Source of the DNA: an uncultured Desulfuromonas sp.
GTDB taxonomy: Bacteria; Desulfobacterota; Desulfuromonadia; Desulfuromonadales; Desulfuromonadaceae
Direction: 5' to 3'
DNA length: 64,000 nt
Assembly: GCF_963678835.1 (NCBI RefSeq)
Contig: NZ_OY787469.1
Location: 1,116,001 to 1,180,000, forward strand
This document shows positions 27,166 to 36,709 of the stretch, in pieces. The notes below the pieces were generated by a model, which made no database searches, had not been told where the DNA came from, and worked only from the letters and a program-made list of their open reading frames with translations. Every line of letters starts with the position of its first letter. Positions within the stretch are counted from its first letter, which is position 1. Made by a program: the position numbers and the translations under genes.

Positions 27166-29559
27166 TTAGAATTTGTATCCAAAGGCAACGTAGCCGCTAA
27201 TGGCGTCACCATCTTCGTCGCCGTAGACATATTCCTCATCTGATTCAAAGATGTCGTAGGTTGCAGAAGCTGTTGTGTAGAATGCCTCGCTGAAGCTGTA
27301 AGTACCACCTAAGGTGAATTGGAATTGCTCGTAAGAGAGGTCAGAGTATTCATCCAGAAGGTTGTTTTGCTCCCACGTGGTGTACAAACCGTTGCCAGCG
27401 CCAATGTTGTAGGCACTGCGATCAGCGAAATCCATGTCCCACTCGCTCTCAGCAAGGTTGTAGGTGAAGCTGGCATCCAATGCCAATTTTTTAGTAGCTT
27501 GATAGTTTGCACTCAGAGACAGGGTGTGAACAGTTGATTCGTACTCAGCGATATCACAGACCGACCCAAACTGGGCCGAAGAAACTGAGTTCGCTCAGCC
27601 ATGGTACCAACCGACGCACATTTTGTTCTCTGTTTCCTGCAGGTTAAAGTTGTACGCCATTGTGAGGTTCAGGTTGTTCGTCGGTGCAAACCAGAACGTG
27701 ACGCCGGGAACGTAAGTGTTTTGCTCGTAATCCACTTCGTCGTTTTCTTCAAAGCGTGCACGGATATAAGCCGTCAGAGACATGTTGGTAGCAACGTTCC
27801 ATGTCGTGCTTAGCTTGGTTTCGTAAACCTCATCCGGCTGGTTGGTTGATTCCAGACTACGGCTCGGGTAAACAGCGGACCAGTAGTATGCATTATCATT
27901 GGTTGGATCGCTGTCAGTTCTGTCGTAATAGTCGCTGGTGTTAACAACCGCAATCGGCTGCCAGTTGTCAGCATCTTGTCCGATACCAATGTGAGCACCT
28001 TTGAAAGGCTCGTCAATGTCCTGATACTCAAAGCTGCCGCGAACTTTCAGGCTGTCTCCAACACGGGTGTTGGCAGAGAGTTTGTAACTTTGGGTTTCGG
28101 TAGAGCCCAGCTCTTCTTCTTCATCACGCTCGATGTCTTCATACTCATAACCGAAACGCACAGTGGTGTAACGTGCCAGACGGTATACAGCGTCGAAACC
28201 GAATTCCTGAACTTCACGGCTTTCCGCCGTGGCGTCATGAACTTGATATGCTGAGAGATTGTGGTTCTGGCCATTGTACGTGTCGTAAAGATAGCTTCCC
28301 GCACCGATATCTGCGGTGTCTTTAACCAAAACATTGTCATTTTCAAGTTCGGGGAAGTACGTAGTGTATGTATCTGTGTCGATTTCGTACTGACTTCCAC
28401 GTACAGACAGGCGCAGATCGCCAAGACGGGTTGCGCCTTTGATGGCAAACGACTCAAACTCGCTGACCAACTCATCCGTATCCGTCAAGGTGTAGCTATG
28501 AGTTTCTACGGACGCATCCTTGTCAGCCTCGATTTCGGCTTTAACATAGGTGGCAGTAATTGAGGAGTTTTTGGGTAAATCAAGACGAGCCTTGATCAGG
28601 TGGCTGTCCTTGTCGGAGTCCGGAGTGCTGCAGTATTCGAGATCTTCAGCGCCGGCTCCGTAGAGCAGCTGATCGTCATCGACAACGTTACCGTGGACAG
28701 TATTGCTGCCGGTGTAATCTTCGTAGGGATTCGCGCCATTTTCCTCAAAACTGCGATTGAGGTATTCGTACTCAATCGTCAAGAGACCGAATTTACCAAC
28801 AGCACCTAAGGTAAATTCTTCAGTGCGCTCATCGATTTCCTTGGCGTCTGCGGAAACGTGGCAGTTGTTACACTTGCTGGTTGTGATGGCTTGTTTCAGG
28901 CCTTCACGCTCTTCAATGCGCATGCCGGCATGAAAAGTCACGTTTGGCAGCATGGGAAGAGTGAGTTCCGCTTCGTTTTTCCACTCACGACGCGTGATAA
29001 TGTAGTCGTTGTCCAGCTCTTGTTGATACTGCTCATGAGCGGCATCAATCGCATCAGTGACCGGTTGGTTAACCCCGTATTCTACGGTTGGGCCGTAGAT
29101 TTTTGAGTTCTCAGGGTTGCCGATGGTTGCCGGGGTGGTTACACGCGGCTGGTTGCCAAAAATGTCACCAAACGCGGTGGCACCGAGGTGGCTCAAAGTG
29201 TCATGGTCGTAATGATGCTCCATGACGCTTAATTCAGACCCCAGTTTAAAGACGCGTCCAGCGTCTAATTCCAGAGCATGTTCCTGGTCGCGTGGACCCA
29301 TGGTTTCGCTCTCAACTTCCAGCATGAAACTGCCGGCTTCTAACTCAAGATCAAGTTTAGGGGCCAAAGATACGCCATCTTCGGCACGGATTGAACCGTA
29401 TTCATTTACACGTGCTGCATTGTCTTTTGTATTGATGCCACTCATTCCCAGTTCCCAAGAACCGCTCAAGTGGGCACCGCCTTCATTTGCTGTGGCCGTC
29501 GTGACCGTCAGCAACAAGACGGAGAGCAATGCAAGCAGCCATAATTGGCTTTGCTTCAT
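27166..29559 (-). CDS. MtrB/PioB-family outer-membrane beta-barrel with an in-frame TGA
   Basis: A signal peptide (about residues 1-24) precedes a long series of amphipathic strands typical of MtrB/PioB, which sheathe a decaheme cytochrome in the outer membrane. The frame reads 654 codons to a TGA at 27597-27595, then stays open and in the same frame to a TAA at 27166, ending GYVAFGYKF with the terminal Phe needed for barrel assembly. The whole would be 797 residues. The TGA is either a nonsense mutation, a sequence error or a recoded codon. Residues 230-234 read CNNCH, a possible haem motif. The decaheme gene lies 21 bases upstream. Confidence 0.75.
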
Positions 29560-29580
29560 AGTATGTGCCTCCTCTACTGA

Positions 29581-30729
29581 TTAACGAGTCAACCCGCCAC
29601 CGCTAAGTGGCTGAGACGGAAAATCACTGCCGTGTACAACTTGGTGACAGGTTGTACACTTGGTGCCGAATGACATTTGGAAACCTTCATGACCGTTGGG
29701 GTTAGCCATGTCCGTAATGATTGCGCCGTTGGCAACAACGGGCTTTTTCGTCAGGGTTGTTCCGCTGCCGTCCGGGTTTGGAGCATCTTTGCTTACTCCG
29801 GTGTTTACACCGTCAGTTGTTGTCAGGTAGCGACCACCGTTAGCATTGTCGGCACTCAATGTGTCGGTTTCGGCGTCAAAACCACGACGTAAGATATGGA
29901 AGTGACCTTCATGGCATTGCAGGCACAGGAATGGCTCGTTTTGCGCCAGGAGGTTGTTGGCAACACTGCCGTGGGGGTCATGGCAGATAGTGCAGTCATC
30001 TTCAACCGGGGCATGGCCGAAAACAAACGGACCCTGGTAGCGGGTGTGGCAGTTCAGGCACAGGTCGTTCAAACGCTCATCCGTGTTCAAAGCTTCGCCG
30101 ATTGCACCGTGGACATTGTGGCAGCTGGAGCAATTCATTTTACCGGCTTCGATTGGATGGCTTGACGGGAAGTGGGTTTTGGCCTGTTCTTCCTGGTGAC
30201 AGCTGTAGCACAGCTCAGGATCTTCCATTTTCAGGCTGAACTTACCTTCACCGTCATGGATGCTGTGACAATCCGCACAGCCGACATCGCTCAGAGCGTG
30301 AGCACTGTGGGTATAGTCCATCAGGTGGCCATCGGTGTGACATTTGACACAGATGGCAGACGCCTGGTCAGAAACAAGTTCCGTCGGGCGCAGAATGTAT
30401 TCCGTGTCACCGTCATTGTCCACGTGCTGGCTGCCCGGTCCGTGGCAGGATTCGCAGCCTTTTTCCGCACCCATCAGCTCCCAGGTGGCCAAACGACCGT
30501 GAATGGTCTTGGCGAAGCCTTCAGCTGATGTAGAGGTGGCGAACATGTCGCCGGCCATGTCGTCGTGGCAGTCTGCGCAAGTCTCTTGACCGACGTAGCA
30601 TGCACCTTCGATCACAGGCAGGGTCAGTACTTTTTCCCGGATACTTCCCGTGGCGCAAGCGCCCAGGATGAGTAGCAGGGGAAGAGCCTTCACCAGCCAT
30701 GAGGCCTTGGTGTTGAACTTCCTTCGCAT
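29581..30729 (-). CDS. Decaheme c-type cytochrome lipoprotein, MtrA/DmsE-like
   Basis: The 382-residue product has ten CxxCH motifs (CADCH, CESCH, CVKCH, CADCH, CYSCH, CSSCH, CLNCH, CTICH, CLQCH, CTTCH). It starts with a lipoprotein signal, LLLILGAC with Cys at about residue 25, so it should be anchored in a membrane. MtrA-type decaheme proteins sit inside an MtrB-type barrel and move electrons across the outer membrane. The barrel gene follows directly. The region after haem 9 (about residues 285-345) is a Gly/Asn/Thr-rich insert not typical of MtrA. Its promoter region is shared with a divergent LysR gene. Confidence 0.9.
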   Translation of the reverse strand: MRRKFNTKASWLVKALPLLLILGACATGSIREKVLTLPVIEGACYVGQETCADCHDDMAGDMFATSTSAEGFAKTIHGRLATWELMGAEKGCESCHGPGSQHVDNDGDTEYILRPTELVSDQASAICVKCHTDGHLMDYTHSAHALSDVGCADCHSIHDGEGKFSLKMEDPELCYSCHQEEQAKTHFPSSHPIEAGKMNCSSCHNVHGAIGEALNTDERLNDLCLNCHTRYQGPFVFGHAPVEDDCTICHDPHGSVANNLLAQNEPFLCLQCHEGHFHILRRGFDAETDTLSADNANGGRYLTTTDGVNTGVSKDAPNPDGSGTTLTKKPVVANGAIITDMANPNGHEGFQMSFGTKCTTCHQVVHGSDFPSQPLSGGGLTR

Positions 30730-30852
30730 GTTTTCTCCTTTCGTTCTTCCTCCAATGATGTGCCCTGACCTTGGTTCCGTCCCGTGTTTCCATTAACGCT
30801 GTGTTGTTGGCGGGACGATAAAGGCCAAGAAAAAACAGAGAGTTATGAATCC

Positions 30853-30870
30853 TATGATTGTTCGATCATA
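30853..30870. promoter_or_regulatory. Palindrome in the cytochrome/LysR divergent promoter region (1)
   Basis: TATGAT-N6-ATCATA is a perfect inverted repeat about 125 bases upstream of the cytochrome start. It may be an operator for the adjacent LysR regulator or another factor. Only the symmetry is observed. Confidence 0.35.
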
Positions 30871-30954
30871 TTTATACATAACACCCACGTTTGATATCAC
30901 TGTGTACAATACTTTTACGAGCTGGTAGTGTAAAACGAATCATTTTAATGGCTG

Positions 30955-30971
30955 TATAAGTTTGACTTATA
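30955..30971. promoter_or_regulatory. Palindrome in the cytochrome/LysR divergent promoter region (2)
   Basis: TATAAG-TTTGA-CTTATA is a 17-bp inverted repeat ending 29 bases before the likely LysR start. LysR proteins usually bind T-N11-A type dyads near their own promoter, so this is a candidate autoregulatory site. Confidence 0.4.
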
Positions 30972-31000
30972 GAATCCTTTTTTTATATTTGGAATTTCCT

Positions 31001-31909
31001 ATGGAAACACAATATCTAAAGACATTGCTTATCGCTGCAGAGGAGGGAAGTTTCTCTCGGGCGGCTGCCAAGCTGCATTTAACCCAATCCGCTGTTTCAC
31101 AGCGGACCAAGAGCCTTGAGGCGTGCTGCGGCATGCAGCTTCTTGATCGTTCCGGTGCTGTGCTGGAGCCGACGGCTGCCGGTCGCATTGTTCTCGAAGG
31201 GGCGCGGCGTATTCTTGATATGGAAGAGCAGATGATGCAGGATCTGCGCTCACTGACGGATCGACAGCACCTTTATATCTGTTGTACACCGGCGTTCGGC
31301 ATGGCGCATCTGCCGCAAATTCTTAAACGCTTTATGCAAGAATACGGTGAAGTGGAAGACCTTAAGTTTCTGTTTGGTGCTCCGTTGCAAGCTCTGGACG
31401 GCGTGAAGAACGGTGAATTTGATGTGGCGGTGATAGAGCATCTTGCCGATATGGATTTCGGCACCATGCGTCATATGGACCTGCCTCAGGATGAGATGAT
31501 CTTTGTCAGCTCTCCGACCTATGGTCCGACAGCTCACGATATCACCCTTGCAGATATTCAGGAGTGCAACTTTATTACCCGGCGTGATGGCTGCAGTTGT
31601 CGCGACTTGCTGAGTTTTAATTTAAAGGGTACCGGGGGGAATATGGCGGACTTCCGTCGCGTCATGGTGCTGGATGATTTCAGCCTGATTATCAAAGAAG
31701 TTCTCGCCGGCCAAGGGGTGACGTTTATTTCCCGTTCTGCGGTGCAGGAATATCTTGATGAAGGGCGCCTGCTTGAGCATCATGTCCCTGGGTTTCACTG
31801 CTATCGGCATCGCAGTATTGTTGCCAGAGAGTGTGAGACGTCGGCGTCGTTAAAGCAGGTGTTCATGCGGTGTGTCTGTCATTATTTTGATCTTGAACCC
31901 GGCGAATAA
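31001..31909 (+). CDS. LysR-family transcriptional regulator
   Basis: The 302-residue protein has an N-terminal winged helix-turn-helix (LLIAAEEGSFSRAAAKLHLTQ continuing into SAVSQRTKSLE) and a periplasmic-binding-protein-like effector domain (about residues 90-290). ATG 31001 gives the usual LysR start; a TTG at 30962 would add 13 residues and lacks support. It is divergent from the decaheme/barrel operon, so that operon is the natural candidate target, but the effector is unknown. The gene ends TAATG, overlapping the next start. Confidence 0.9.
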   Translation: METQYLKTLLIAAEEGSFSRAAAKLHLTQSAVSQRTKSLEACCGMQLLDRSGAVLEPTAAGRIVLEGARRILDMEEQMMQDLRSLTDRQHLYICCTPAFGMAHLPQILKRFMQEYGEVEDLKFLFGAPLQALDGVKNGEFDVAVIEHLADMDFGTMRHMDLPQDEMIFVSSPTYGPTAHDITLADIQECNFITRRDGCSCRDLLSFNLKGTGGNMADFRRVMVLDDFSLIIKEVLAGQGVTFISRSAVQEYLDEGRLLEHHVPGFHCYRHRSIVARECETSASLKQVFMRCVCHYFDLEPGE

Positions 31910-32571
31910 TGGTACGACCCACTTTGACCGTTGTCTTTGAGCTGTTGCTTGAGCGGTTTGGGCCGCAGTTCTGGTGGCCCGCCGAGGATACGTTTGAGAT
32001 GATGGTGGGGGCGGTTTTGACTCAGAATACCGCCTGGCGCAATGTGGAATTGTCCATTGCTGTCCTCAAAGAGGCTCGGGTGCTGACGCCTAAGGCGCTG
32101 CATCGAATATCAGAGGTTAAACTGCAGGAGCTGATTCGCAGCTCTGGATTCTTTCAACGTAAGAGTCAGTGTTTGAAAAATCTTGCCGCCGTGATCTGCC
32201 GAGACTATCAAGGCGCGGCGGCGTCTTTTCTCGATGGCGACCTGCACACTGTCCGTCAGCGGCTTCTCGCCCAGCCCGGTATCGGTCCGGAAACCGCTGA
32301 TTGCATGGTGCTGTATGGGGCCGGTCTACCCATTTTTGTCGTTGATGCCTATACTCGCCGAATCTTCTCACGATTGGGGTTGCTTGACGCCAAAGCACGT
32401 TACGACATGATCCAGCGCTATGCGATGCAGCACCTTCCTGCTGACACCTCGCTATTCAATGAATTCCATGCCTTATTGGTTGAGCTGGGTAAGGTCTGCT
32501 GCCGTAGTCGCAATCCCCGTTGTGAGGCTTGCCCGTTAAATCAGCATTGCCGGAGCGCCTTCAGTCTCTAA
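31909..32571 (+). CDS. HhH-GPD DNA glycosylase, endonuclease III-related, without the catalytic Lys
   Basis: The 220-residue protein has the helix-hairpin-helix glycosylase fold. The catalytic Asp is present in FVVDAYTRR, and a [4Fe-4S] loop has the C-x6-C-x2-C-x5-C spacing (CRSRNPRCEACPLNQHC). The hairpin reads QPGIGPETAD where Nth has PGVGRKTA, so the lyase Lys is Glu. This suggests a monofunctional glycosylase, as in MagIII-like 3-methyladenine glycosylases. Its ATG overlaps the LysR stop. Confidence 0.85.
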   Translation: MVRPTLTVVFELLLERFGPQFWWPAEDTFEMMVGAVLTQNTAWRNVELSIAVLKEARVLTPKALHRISEVKLQELIRSSGFFQRKSQCLKNLAAVICRDYQGAAASFLDGDLHTVRQRLLAQPGIGPETADCMVLYGAGLPIFVVDAYTRRIFSRLGLLDAKARYDMIQRYAMQHLPADTSLFNEFHALLVELGKVCCRSRNPRCEACPLNQHCRSAFSL

Positions 32572-32914
32572 CCTTGCCAGGAATAAATTGTTAGCGATGT
32601 TGGCTCGCGAATTTCTCACAAGTGCTTTTCTGGATAGTCGGCCTCACGAATAAATACCTTGATCGTGTCTGACGCCACCTGCAATCTTCTATTTGTCAGG
32701 ATGAAAACCTGACGAAGGTTTGATCGGTTGAAATGCACTCCAATCAAATTTTTTCTTTTGTCTGAGTTTGATCCTGTCACGCCCTGTTTTGCTGTTTGCG
32801 CTTTCAGGCCGTTGTCTGCATCGGTTTGTGGCAATAAACGAAAGAAAATCTTTCCCTGGTCTTTTCTCAGGACTGCTCTTTAGACGTTAACCGGGGTTAT
32901 ATCCGCCGTTTTTC
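32572..32914. other. Long non-coding region upstream of ileS
   Basis: About 470 bases separate the glycosylase and ileS. The last part holds a promoter-like sequence. The rest has weak frames only, including a 72-codon minus-strand frame without a family match. I looked for a T-box-like leader and saw no convincing specifier or antiterminator. GTCAGGATGAAAACCTGAC (about 32695-32713) forms a small hairpin. Confidence 0.45.
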
Positions 32915-32942
32915 TTGACTTCCCAGGCTATTCTGATAACTT
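32915..32942 (+). promoter_or_regulatory. Candidate sigma-70 promoter for ileS-lspA
   Basis: TTGACT, then 16 bases, then TAACTT, about 100 bases before the ileS ATG. The -35 is close to consensus; the -10 is weak. Confidence 0.4.
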
Positions 32943-33044
32943 GATTTGCTTATTTTCAACCTGTTTTTCCGCACCGAAAAACTGTCGGGCGGGAGCTTGC
33001 TATATATAATAAATATATATGAATCAGTCAAAGGCGAGGACACC

Positions 33045-35837
33045 ATGGACTACAAAGAAACCTTGAATCTGCCGAAAACAGACTTCCCCATGCGCGGCAA
33101 TCTGCCCAAGCGGGAACCTGAAATGCTGCAACAGTGGGAGAAGATGGACCTCAACGGCGAGATCCGCAAAGCCACTGCCGGACGGCCCCGTTTTACATTA
33201 CATGACGGCCCTCCGTATGCCAACGGTCATACCCATATCGGCCACGCACTGAACAAGATTCTCAAGGATATTGTCCTCAAAAGCCGTCGTATGCAAGGCT
33301 TTGACGTGCCTTATGTTCCGGGCTGGGATTGCCACGGCCTGCCCATCGAACTGATGGTGGATAAAAAACTCGGCAAGAAAAAGCGCGACATGACGAAGGC
33401 TGAAATTCGCCGTGAGTGCCGCAATTATGCCACTGAATGGGTGGACACCCAGGCCAGTGAATTTAAACGGCTGGGGATCTTTGGTGAATGGGACGATCCC
33501 TATCTAACCATGCACGACAGCTATGAAGCGGCCACCGCCCGAGAATTGGCACGCTTCGCTGAACGTGGTGGTCTGTACAAAGGCAAGAAGCCGGTGCACT
33601 GGTGTTCCTCCTGTGTGACCGCCCTGGCGGAAGCCGAGGTGGAATACGCCGATCACGTCTCACCGTCCATCTTTGTTAAGTTTCCCTATGTGGATACGTT
33701 GCCCGCCGAACTGAACGCTCTCGAAGGCAAGCCGCTTTATTTTGTCATCTGGACGACGACACCGTGGACCATTCCCGCCAACCTGGGCATCTGTCTTAAT
33801 CCTGAACTGGACTATGTCGCGGTGGAAGTGGCTGGTGGTGATGTGCTGGTTCTGGCCGAAGGATTGTATCAGGGCGTGCTCAAGGAGTTGGAGCTCGAAG
33901 GGCAGGTCATTGCCAGCTTCAAAGCACCGCTGTTTGAAAACAAGCGGTGCCGTCATCCGTTCTATGAGCGTGATTCCCTGGTTATTCTTGGCGACCATGT
34001 CACTCTGGAAGCCGGTACCGGCTGTGTTCATACCGCTCCCGGTCATGGTCACGATGACTATGTTGTTGGTCTGAAGTACGGTCTGGATATTTACAATCCG
34101 GTCGATGATTACGGCCGTTACCGTAAAGATGTCGAACTGTTTGGCGGCATGAAGCTGGCCGAGGCCAACGATGCTGTGTGCGACAAGCTGACCGAGGTGG
34201 GCGCGTTGCTCAAGGTCAGCAAGGTGGAGCACAGTTATCCGCACTGCTGGCGCTGTAAAAAACCGGTCATTTTCCGGGCGACGGCACAGTGGTTTATCTC
34301 CATGGAGAAAAACGACCTGCGGCAGCAGGCGCTTAAACATATCAACGATGTGCAGTGGATCCCCGGCTGGGGGCGTGAGCGCATCTACGGCATGATTGAG
34401 AAGCGTCCCGACTGGTGTATCAGTCGTCAGCGGACCTGGGGTGTGCCGATTACGGTCTTCTATTGTGCCGAGTGTGGAGAGGCGTTGGCCGACGGCAAGA
34501 CCATGCATCATGTCGCCGATCTGTTTGAGGACGGCGGGAGTGATCAGTGGTACGAAAAAGAGGCCAGTGAATTGCTGCCCGAAGGGACCGTGTGCCCCTC
34601 CTGCGGCCACGACCACTTTACCAAAGAGTCCGATATTCTTGATGTCTGGTTCGATTCCGGTGTTTCACACGCTGCCGTGGTTGAAAATCGCGATTATCTC
34701 GACTCACCGGCCGATCTCTATCTCGAAGGCAGTGATCAGCATCGTGGTTGGTTCCATTCCAGCCTGTTGGCTGCGGTGGGTACACGTGGTGTTGCGCCTT
34801 ACAAAGCCGTATTAACGCACGGCTTTGTTGTGGATGGCAATGGCCGCAAGATGTCCAAGTCGCAGGGCAATGTTGTTGCTCCCGATGCCGTGATCAGCAA
34901 GTTTGGTGCCGAAGTGCTGCGCCTGTGGGTGGCGGCTCAGGATTATCAGGACGATATCCGGATCAGTCAGGAGATTCTTCAGCGTCTCTCCGATGCTTAT
35001 CGACGGATTCGCAATACGGCACGCTACATCCTCAGCAATATTTACGATTTTGACCCAGCAACGGACAGTGTTGCCGATGACGATCTGTTGGAGCTCGATC
35101 GCTGGGCGTTGTCACGCCTGGAAAGTCTGGTTGGCCGAGTGGAAAAAGCCTACAATGATTACGAATTCCACATGCTGTATCATGCCGTCCATAATTTCTG
35201 CAGCGTTGAATTAAGTTCCATCTACCTGGATATCCTCAAAGATCGCGTCTACACCGCTGCACCCAACAGTGTGGCGCGACGCAGTGCTCAGACAGCCATG
35301 TATCGTATTCTTGATGCCTTGACCCGCCTGATTGCACCGGTGCTGTCGTTTACAGCGGATGAAATCTGGGCACAAATGCCGGGTGAGCGTGAAGCCAGTG
35401 TTCACTTGGCTGGATTCCCCCGCTTTGAAACCAGCCTGCTCGACAGCGGACTTGATGATCTTTATCAGCAACTGTGGACCGTGCGCTCCGAAGTGTCCAA
35501 AGCACTGGAGCTGGCACGAGATGCCAAGCTGATCGGTAATTCTCTGGAAGCCAAAGTTACGGTTGCCGTCAGTGATGACGCCTGCCGTACATTGCTAGAG
35601 AAATATGCCGAGCAATTGCCAACCCTGTGGATTGTGTCTCAGACTGACCTGGCGGAGTCCGTTGCCGATGGGTACGCGTCCGAGAAGATTGACGGTCTGA
35701 AGATTCTGGTTGAAAAAGCCGCTGGTGACAAATGCGAACGGTGTTGGAATTACTCAACTCAGCTCGGTGAAGACAGCGACCATCCCCAGGCCTGCCCGAA
35801 ATGTCTTGCTGCTCTGAAAGAGCGGGGTCAAGCCTGA
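33045..35837 (+). CDS. ileS: Isoleucyl-tRNA synthetase
   Basis: The 930-residue class I synthetase charges tRNA-Ile. It has the HIGH-type motif [18 protein letters not shown], an editing domain ([14 protein letters not shown] and [16 protein letters not shown]), the WFDSGVSH region, the KMSKS motif ([11 protein letters not shown]) and the C-terminal zinc-binding cysteines (CERCWNY and CPKC). I chose ATG 33045 (GGCGAGGA upstream, start [12 protein letters not shown]) over an upstream in-frame start. lspA begins 3 bases after its stop. Confidence 0.98.
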   Translation: MDYKETLNLPKTDFPMRGNLPKREPEMLQQWEKMDLNGEIRKATAGRPRFTLHDGPPYANGHTHIGHALNKILKDIVLKSRRMQGFDVPYVPGWDCHGLPIELMVDKKLGKKKRDMTKAEIRRECRNYATEWVDTQASEFKRLGIFGEWDDPYLTMHDSYEAATARELARFAERGGLYKGKKPVHWCSSCVTALAEAEVEYADHVSPSIFVKFPYVDTLPAELNALEGKPLYFVIWTTTPWTIPANLGICLNPELDYVAVEVAGGDVLVLAEGLYQGVLKELELEGQVIASFKAPLFENKRCRHPFYERDSLVILGDHVTLEAGTGCVHTAPGHGHDDYVVGLKYGLDIYNPVDDYGRYRKDVELFGGMKLAEANDAVCDKLTEVGALLKVSKVEHSYPHCWRCKKPVIFRATAQWFISMEKNDLRQQALKHINDVQWIPGWGRERIYGMIEKRPDWCISRQRTWGVPITVFYCAECGEALADGKTMHHVADLFEDGGSDQWYEKEASELLPEGTVCPSCGHDHFTKESDILDVWFDSGVSHAAVVENRDYLDSPADLYLEGSDQHRGWFHSSLLAAVGTRGVAPYKAVLTHGFVVDGNGRKMSKSQGNVVAPDAVISKFGAEVLRLWVAAQDYQDDIRISQEILQRLSDAYRRIRNTARYILSNIYDFDPATDSVADDDLLELDRWALSRLESLVGRVEKAYNDYEFHMLYHAVHNFCSVELSSIYLDILKDRVYTAAPNSVARRSAQTAMYRILDALTRLIAPVLSFTADEIWAQMPGEREASVHLAGFPRFETSLLDSGLDDLYQQLWTVRSEVSKALELARDAKLIGNSLEAKVTVAVSDDACRTLLEKYAEQLPTLWIVSQTDLAESVADGYASEKIDGLKILVEKAAGDKCERCWNYSTQLGEDSDHPQACPKCLAALKERGQA

Positions 35838-35839
35838 CG

Positions 35840-36328
35840 ATGGCGCAGCGCTATCGTCTCCTGATTCTGGCCACGCTGGTTGTGCTGGTGGGCGATCAAT
35901 GGAGTAAGTGGTATATTGATCACACCATGACATTGCACCAGAGCCGTACGGTGATTGAGCACTTTTTTAACATCACCTATGTTCACAACAGTGGTGCGGC
36001 TTTCGGTATCCTGGCCAACAGCCAGCTGCGCCTGCCGCTTTTGTCAGGTGTTGCCCTGATCGCTTGTGGCGTGATCGGTTGGATGTTTTGTAAGCTGCCG
36101 TTAACGGCATTCTGGCAACGTTTTGGTCTGGCGCTGGTTTTTTCCGGAGCGCTTGGTAATCTGATTGACCGGGTGCGTCTTGGTGTGGTGATTGATTTTC
36201 TCGATGTCCACTGGTATCACCACCATTGGCCGGCATTCAACGTTGCTGATTCGGCCATCACCGTCGGAGTTGGTCTGTTGCTGGTCGATTTGTGGCAGGA
36301 AGAACGACGCAAACGGAAACACGCCTGA
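35840..36328 (+). CDS. lspA: Lipoprotein signal peptidase
   Basis: The 162-residue inner-membrane aspartyl peptidase removes signal peptides from prolipoproteins. Four hydrophobic segments are visible, with the conserved DQWSKWYI, NSGAAFGIL, the catalytic Asp in GNLIDRVRLG and the second catalytic Asp in FNVADSAITVG. ATG 35840 lies 3 bases after ileS, and the ileS-lspA pair is common. It would process the decaheme cytochrome and the small lipoproteins nearby. Confidence 0.97.
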   Translation: MAQRYRLLILATLVVLVGDQWSKWYIDHTMTLHQSRTVIEHFFNITYVHNSGAAFGILANSQLRLPLLSGVALIACGVIGWMFCKLPLTAFWQRFGLALVFSGALGNLIDRVRLGVVIDFLDVHWYHHHWPAFNVADSAITVGVGLLLVDLWQEERRKRKHA

Positions 36329-36347
36329 TCATGACAAAGGAGGTCGA

Positions 36348-36485
36348 ATGAAGACTTTGATCGCGTCATTATTGTTGATCCTTGTGTTGACACTGACCGG
36401 ATGCGAGTGTATCGGCGGCCTGGGCCGTGATATCCAGTACGCAGGACACTGGTTGGAAGATACCTCCGAAAGCGTACGAAAATAA
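36348..36485 (+). CDS. Entericidin-like small lipoprotein
   Basis: This 45-residue protein starts [20 protein letters not shown], giving a lipoprotein signal with lipobox LTGC, followed by a short mature part, [19 protein letters not shown]. The RDIQxAG pattern matches the entericidin EcnA/EcnB family. AAAGGAGGTCGA precedes the ATG. It lies directly after lspA, whose product would process it. The cellular role in this organism is not known. Confidence 0.8.
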   Translation: MKTLIASLLLILVLTLTGCECIGGLGRDIQYAGHWLEDTSESVRK

Positions 36486-36570
36486 TTTCTTTTCCGAGGT
36501 GAAAATTCGGTGAAACCTCTTGCCTTTTTCTAAACCTCGTGGTACTACATTGAGCCGTTGAAAATGATGT

Positions 36571-36647
36571 CGGGGCGTAGCGCAGCCTGGTAGCGCACCT
36601 GCTTCGGGAGCAGGGGGCCGGAGGTTCAAATCCTCTCGCCCCGACCA
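36571..36647 (+). tRNA. tRNA-Pro (anticodon CGG)
   Basis: CGGGGCGTAGCGCAGCCTGG starts the gene and CGCCCCGACCA ends it, with encoded CCA. The anticodon arm CTGCTTCGGGAGCAG gives CGG. All arms pair well. Its 3' half is repeated exactly at 37969, which marks it as the integration target of the insert downstream. Confidence 0.96.
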
Positions 36648-36656
36648 TTAATTTTC
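36603..36656 (+). repeat. 54-bp direct repeat, left copy (attL-like), in the tRNA-Pro 3' half
   Basis: From TTCGGGAGCAGGG through the CCA end and on to ATTAATTTTC the sequence is identical to 37969-38022. Such repeats of a tRNA 3' end are the usual scar of tyrosine-recombinase integration. Both copies are followed by similar, but not identical, terminators. Confidence 0.85.
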
Positions 36657-36672
36657 GATTGATTTCATCTGC

Positions 36673-36709
36673 TTAGCCCTACTTCATGCTCTGAGGTAGG
36701 GCTTTTCAT
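36673..36709 (+). terminator. Terminator of tRNA-Pro
   Basis: AGCCCTAC and GTAGGGCT form a stem around TTCATGCTCTGAG with TTTTC following. A homologous hairpin follows the second att copy at 38040. Confidence 0.75.

Noticed and set aside
32616-32834. 72-codon minus-strand frame upstream of ileS
   Set aside because: No motif, no ribosome-binding site and no neighbour on that strand.
32572-33044. T-box leader for ileS
   Set aside because: No T-box sequence, specifier loop or terminator/antiterminator pair could be made out.
33660-34616. 318-codon open frame on the minus strand
   Set aside because: It lies opposite ileS and has no recognisable features.
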